A DNA stretch of 8,253 bases from Bacteroidales bacterium UBA6360 (GTDB lineage Bacteria > Bacteroidota > Bacteroidia > Bacteroidales > UBA932), in the NCBI GenBank assembly GCA_002440085.1, contig DJRM01000023.1, forward strand, positions 1 to 8,253, in the 5' to 3' direction. The translations under genes were made by a program, and so were the position numbers. Position 1 is the stretch's first letter. Each line of letters starts with the position of its first letter. Below are positions 5,537-8,253 of this stretch, piece after piece. Under the pieces are notes generated by a model. It was not told the origin of the DNA, ran no database searches, and worked only from the letters and a program-made list of their open reading frames with translations.

Positions 5537-6887
5537 TCTTGTTCAGCATGTCGGTGATTTGGGGTATAAAGCGGTCAATATTGCCCGCCCCGAAAGTAAT
5601 CAGAGTGTCAATCTTCTCATTTTCAAGGTAATCCATCAGCATTTCCTTTTTCAGCAGAACCTTCTCCGGTGCTGTCACCTTGTCGAAAATCAGACGCGAG
5701 CTCACTCCCGGAATCGGTTCCTCGCGGGCCGGGTAGATGTCGAGCAGGATGAGCTTGTCCACGGCGCTGAGAGCCTTCGCGAACTCGTCGGCGAAATCGC
5801 GCGTCCTCGTGTAGAGATGAGGCTGGAATATGGCAGTGAGACGCCTTCCCGGGAAAATGTCCCTCATTGAGCTTATTGCGGTGCTGATTTCGTTTGGATG
5901 ATGCGCGTAATCGTCTATATATGCGCAGCCGGGACGGTTGACGTGTATATCGAAGCGGCGCTTCACGCCGAGAAATGTGCCGAGGGCATGCCTTATGGCT
6001 TCATGGTCAATGCCGTAGACAATCGCGATTGCCGATGCTGCGACGGCATTCTCGACGTTCACCCAACCGGGAATCCCCACTCGGCAGTCCTTTATGACCC
6101 CCTCGGGATAGTGCAGGTCGAAGGTGAAATAGCCGCACTCGTCCTTGCGCAGGTTATCGGCATAGAAGTCTGCGCGCGGGTCATTGTAGGAATAGCGCAT
6201 GATGCGGGCCTTCGTGTGGTTCGGGGTGATGTCAAGCCCGAGCTTTGTGATGACCGTGCCGCTGACCTGCCCGGCAAATGCCTGGAACGCCTCGTGTACA
6301 TGCTTGAGGTCGCCGTAGATGTCCAGATGGTCAGCGTCCATTGCCGTGATCACGGCAATCTCAGGGAACAACTGGAGGAAGGAGCGGTCGAACTCGTCAG
6401 CCTCGGCGACAATCGTCTGATTGTGGCTCATCAGCAGATTCGTGTCGTAGTTCTTGGAAATTCCCCCGAGGAAGGCTGTGCAGCCCACCTTGCTGTCTGT
6501 GAAAATATGCGCGAGAAGGGTGCTGGTCGTGGTCTTGCCGTGTGTGCCGGCAACGGCGAGGCAGCGTTGCCCCTTGGCTATTTCCCCGAGCGTCTTGGAG
6601 CGCTTGAGCAGCGTGTAGCCGTGCTCCTGCACATAGACAAGCTCCTTCAGGTCATGCGGAATCGCCGGAGTGTAGACGACGAGGGTGTTCTCGATGTCCT
6701 TCGGGATGAAGTCCGTGTTGTCCTCATAGTGCACACCGATTCCCTCGGCCACGAGCTCGTCTGTCAGTTCCGACTCGGTCTTGTCATATCCGCTGACATT
6801 GCATCCCTTGAATTTATAGTATCTTGCAATCGCCGACATTCCTATGCCGCCTATGCCGATGAAGTATACGTTTTTATAATTGTTCAT
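5529..6887 (-). CDS. murC: UDP-N-acetylmuramate--L-alanine ligase MurC
   Basis: MurC is the cytoplasmic, ATP-dependent enzyme that adds L-alanine to UDP-MurNAc, the first amino acid step of the peptidoglycan stem peptide. The 452 residues show the N-terminal UDP-binding loop GIGGIGMS (11-18), the ATP P-loop GTHGKTTT (114-121), EADEFDRSF (162-170) in the central domain, and DDYAHHPNE (325-333) at the C-terminal domain entry, all typical of MurC. The start ATG (6885-6887) is preferred because YFIGIGGIGMS follows directly, as in the family; a TTG frame extension to 6932 is possible but unlikely. A hairpin lies just upstream of the ATG. The stop codon lies inside the inverted-repeat element, so the last residues (NKRV) may have been set by that element. 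The gene is 53 bp downstream of murG. Confidence 0.97.
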   Translation of the reverse strand: MNNYKNVYFIGIGGIGMSAIARYYKFKGCNVSGYDKTESELTDELVAEGIGVHYEDNTDFIPKDIENTLVVYTPAIPHDLKELVYVQEHGYTLLKRSKTLGEIAKGQRCLAVAGTHGKTTTSTLLAHIFTDSKVGCTAFLGGISKNYDTNLLMSHNQTIVAEADEFDRSFLQLFPEIAVITAMDADHLDIYGDLKHVHEAFQAFAGQVSGTVITKLGLDITPNHTKARIMRYSYNDPRADFYADNLRKDECGYFTFDLHYPEGVIKDCRVGIPGWVNVENAVAASAIAIVYGIDHEAIRHALGTFLGVKRRFDIHVNRPGCAYIDDYAHHPNEISTAISSMRDIFPGRRLTAIFQPHLYTRTRDFADEFAKALSAVDKLILLDIYPAREEPIPGVSSRLIFDKVTAPEKVLLKKEMLMDYLENEKIDTLITFGAGNIDRFIPQITDMLNKRV

Positions 6888-6895
6888 AATGTCCA

Positions 6896-6913
6896 GTTCT
6901 GTGGTCTCAGAAC
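6896..6913. promoter_or_regulatory. Hairpin just upstream of the murC start codon
   Basis: On the minus strand GTTCTG and CAGAAC (plus 6908-6913 and 6896-6901) form a perfect 6-bp stem around a 6-nt loop, extendable by G-U pairs. It ends 8 nt before the murC ATG, where a ribosome binding site would be, and no Shine-Dalgarno sequence is present. A role in translation of murC is only an inference; a stem this short can arise by chance. Confidence 0.3.
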
Positions 6914-6940
6914 CAAAGTTGTTCAAAATCAATCTATTAT

Positions 6941-8098
6941 CTAGAGACAGAGACTATGCTGTTTCAATATCTTATAAATTTCGTCCGCAATGCTCTGTGC
7001 CGCATTCGGAAGAGCCAGTTTCAGCGCGTTCGCTTCCATTTCCTTAATCTTCTGCGGCTCGTCAAGCAGCGTGCAGGCCGTAGCCATCAGCTTCTCCGGA
7101 GCATCTGCATCTTTCACAATCATCCCGGCGCCCCTGTTCACGAGAGCCATGGCGTTGTGGGTCTGATGATCCTCCGCCACGTTTGGTGAAGGCACGAATA
7201 TCGCGGCCTTTCCGCAGGCGCACAGCTCCGAAACCGAGCTCGCCCCTGAGCGGGACACCACTGCGTCCGCCACGGCGTATGCCAAATCCATCCTTCCGAT
7301 GAAGTCCATCGCCCTCACTCCCGCCAAAGTCTTTCCTCCGAGTCCTTCCGCCTCGGACTTCTTCATGAACTCGTCCACGCTCTTCTTGTAGTACTTTCCG
7401 CATTGCCAGAGCACTTCGAGATTTTCGCCTCCGGGGCATCCGTCCGAAATCCATTTCATAATCGAACGGTTCAGCGTACCGCTCCCGAGGCTTCCGCCGA
7501 TGATGAGCAGGTGCTTCCGCTCCGGCGAGAGCCGGTAGAACTTCAGTCCTTCTTCCTTCATCTGCGACGTGGCCGGACGCATCGCACTTCGTATCGGATT
7601 GCCTGTCATGACAATCCTCCCTGCCGGGAAGAACCGCTCCATTCCGCTGTATGCCACGCAGATGCAGTCCGCCTTTTTCCCCAGAATCTTGTTTGTCAGA
7701 CCTGCAAAACCATTCTGCTCCTGAATCAGCGTCGGCACGCCCATCCTCTGAGCTGCCCACAGCAGGGGAGCACTGGCATATCCTCCTACTCCCACAGCGA
7801 TGTCGGGCCTGAACTCGCGTATGATTCTCCGTGCCTCGGCAATGCTCTTGATCACCTTGTACGGTAACTTGAGGTTGCTCAGCGACAGCTTTCTCTGAAG
7901 TCCGGCAATCGGCAGTGCCACAATATTGTAGCCGGCCTCCGGAACCTTGTTCATCTCCATCCTCCCTTCGGCTCCGACAAACAGAATCTCCGTCTCCGGG
8001 TTGAGTTCCCGAAGCCTGTTCGCGATTGAAAGCGCCGGGAATATGTGTCCGCCGGTGCCTCCTCCGCTGATTACTACCCTTATTTTTCTATAGTTCAT
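6941..8098 (-). CDS. murG: Lipid II synthase, UDP-GlcNAc transferase MurG
   Basis: MurG is the membrane-associated GT-B glycosyltransferase that adds GlcNAc from UDP-GlcNAc to lipid I, forming lipid II on the cytoplasmic face. The 385 residues begin with the glycine-rich acceptor-site loop SGGGTGGHIFPA (11-22). A second conserved loop, GGSLGSGTLN (201-210), follows, and the donor-sugar region is SRSGASSVSEL (282-292) with PSPNVAEDHQT (303-313). The ATG at 8096-8098 is chosen because AGGAGG (8103-8108) lies 4 nt before it and the family's short N-terminus starts here. An ATG at 8116, behind a weaker GAGG, would add MKKGGL and is the alternative. It follows the probable ftsW end and precedes murC, as expected for dcw. 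It appears complete. Confidence 0.97.
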   Translation of the reverse strand: MNYRKIRVVISGGGTGGHIFPALSIANRLRELNPETEILFVGAEGRMEMNKVPEAGYNIVALPIAGLQRKLSLSNLKLPYKVIKSIAEARRIIREFRPDIAVGVGGYASAPLLWAAQRMGVPTLIQEQNGFAGLTNKILGKKADCICVAYSGMERFFPAGRIVMTGNPIRSAMRPATSQMKEEGLKFYRLSPERKHLLIIGGSLGSGTLNRSIMKWISDGCPGGENLEVLWQCGKYYKKSVDEFMKKSEAEGLGGKTLAGVRAMDFIGRMDLAYAVADAVVSRSGASSVSELCACGKAAIFVPSPNVAEDHQTHNAMALVNRGAGMIVKDADAPEKLMATACTLLDEPQKIKEMEANALKLALPNAAQSIADEIYKILKQHSLCL

Positions 8099-8102
8099 AA
8101 GT

Positions 8103-8108
8103 CCTCCT
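8103..8108 (-). promoter_or_regulatory. Strong Shine-Dalgarno sequence deciding the murG start
   Basis: AGGAGG on the minus strand lies 4 nt before the ATG at 8096-8098. It stands out because the other dcw genes here have no visible Shine-Dalgarno sequence. It favours the downstream murG start over the ATG at 8116, which would place this motif inside the coding region. Confidence 0.55.
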
Positions 8109-8138
8109 TTTTTCATTTTCCTCGTGGGGCATCCTTTG

Positions 8139-8252
8139 CTAAAAATCCCCCGTGTCCGCAGAGATCGTTTCTTCCACCGGTCTTCCGTGCTCGATGTCCG
8201 CCTCGCGCTCCTGTTCGCTCGTTTCCTTCCATGCCATCTTGCTGATGGACAG
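8139..8252 (-). CDS. ftsW: C-terminal tail of a protein, probably FtsW (partial)
   Basis: A minus-strand frame enters from the right edge and stops at TAG 8139-8141, 40 bp before the preferred murG start. The 37 visible residues begin LSISKMAW and continue as a charged, soluble tail ending in SADTGDF. FtsW, the lipid II-polymerising SEDS glycosyltransferase of the divisome, normally precedes murG in this cluster and ends in a charged cytoplasmic tail after its last membrane helix. No transmembrane segment is visible within the window, so the name rests on position. Confidence 0.5.
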   Translation of the reverse strand: MSISKMAWKETSEQEREADIEHGRPVEETISADTGDF

Positions 8253-8253
8253 G

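Noticed and set aside
6888..6932. TTG start extending MurC by 15 residues
   Set aside because: The extension precedes the family N-terminus, lacks a ribosome binding site, and would place the hairpin inside the gene. The ATG at 6887 fits the family better.
5898..6944. Long open frame on the plus strand (348 codons) opposite murC
   Set aside because: It lies almost wholly antisense to murC, whose catalytic motifs are intact. The translation resembles no family I know, so it is a shadow of murC codon structure.
7062..7867. Open frames on both strands inside murG
   Set aside because: They overlap the fully conserved murG frame. Their translations are low-complexity, Arg- and Gly-rich shadows.

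Overview
This window looks like the chromosome of a member of the Bacteroidota, probably Bacteroidales. The reasons are the gene order ftsW-murG-murC-ftsQ-ftsA-ftsZ with no murB or ddl between murC and ftsQ, an FtsA with a long charged C-terminal extension, and a Bacteroidota-type -7 promoter box (TAnnTTTG) in front of the ATPase gene. A finer taxonomic placement cannot be supported from the sequence alone.

Right part, positions 1860-8253, minus strand: the distal half of a division and cell wall (dcw) cluster, read right to left. It holds the last codons of a probable ftsW, then murG (lipid II synthesis), murC (UDP-MurNAc:L-alanine ligase), ftsQ (divisome bitopic protein), ftsA (actin-like membrane anchor of the Z ring) and ftsZ (tubulin-like GTPase). 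All genes are complete except ftsW. Most junctions are short (8-53 bp), as in one operon. The exception is murC-ftsQ, where a 145-bp gap largely consists of a 107-bp nested inverted-repeat element whose outer arm contains the murC stop codon.

Middle part, 1501-1859: a gene-free stretch between ftsZ and an ATPase gene. It is a mosaic of two repeat families. One (R1') copies the 3' junction of the ATPase gene, including the last codons of the convergent left-hand gene. The other (R2') copies the ATPase upstream region. In this right-hand copy the ATPase reading frame is reduced to about its last dozen codons, so it reads as a collapsed relic of the same cassette.

Left part, 1-1500: the 3' end of an unidentified plus-strand gene with strongly C-ending codons, followed by a convergent, complete minus-strand AAA-type ATPase with a DUF4143 C-terminal region. 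The ATPase gene is bracketed by the 84-bp direct repeat R1/R1' (77/84 identical), so R1 x R1' recombination would remove it cleanly.

The dcw genes form an ordinary, functional-looking set. The two points most worth following up are the repeat-bracketed ATPase cassette with its collapsed copy, and the long inverted-repeat element inside the dcw operon.
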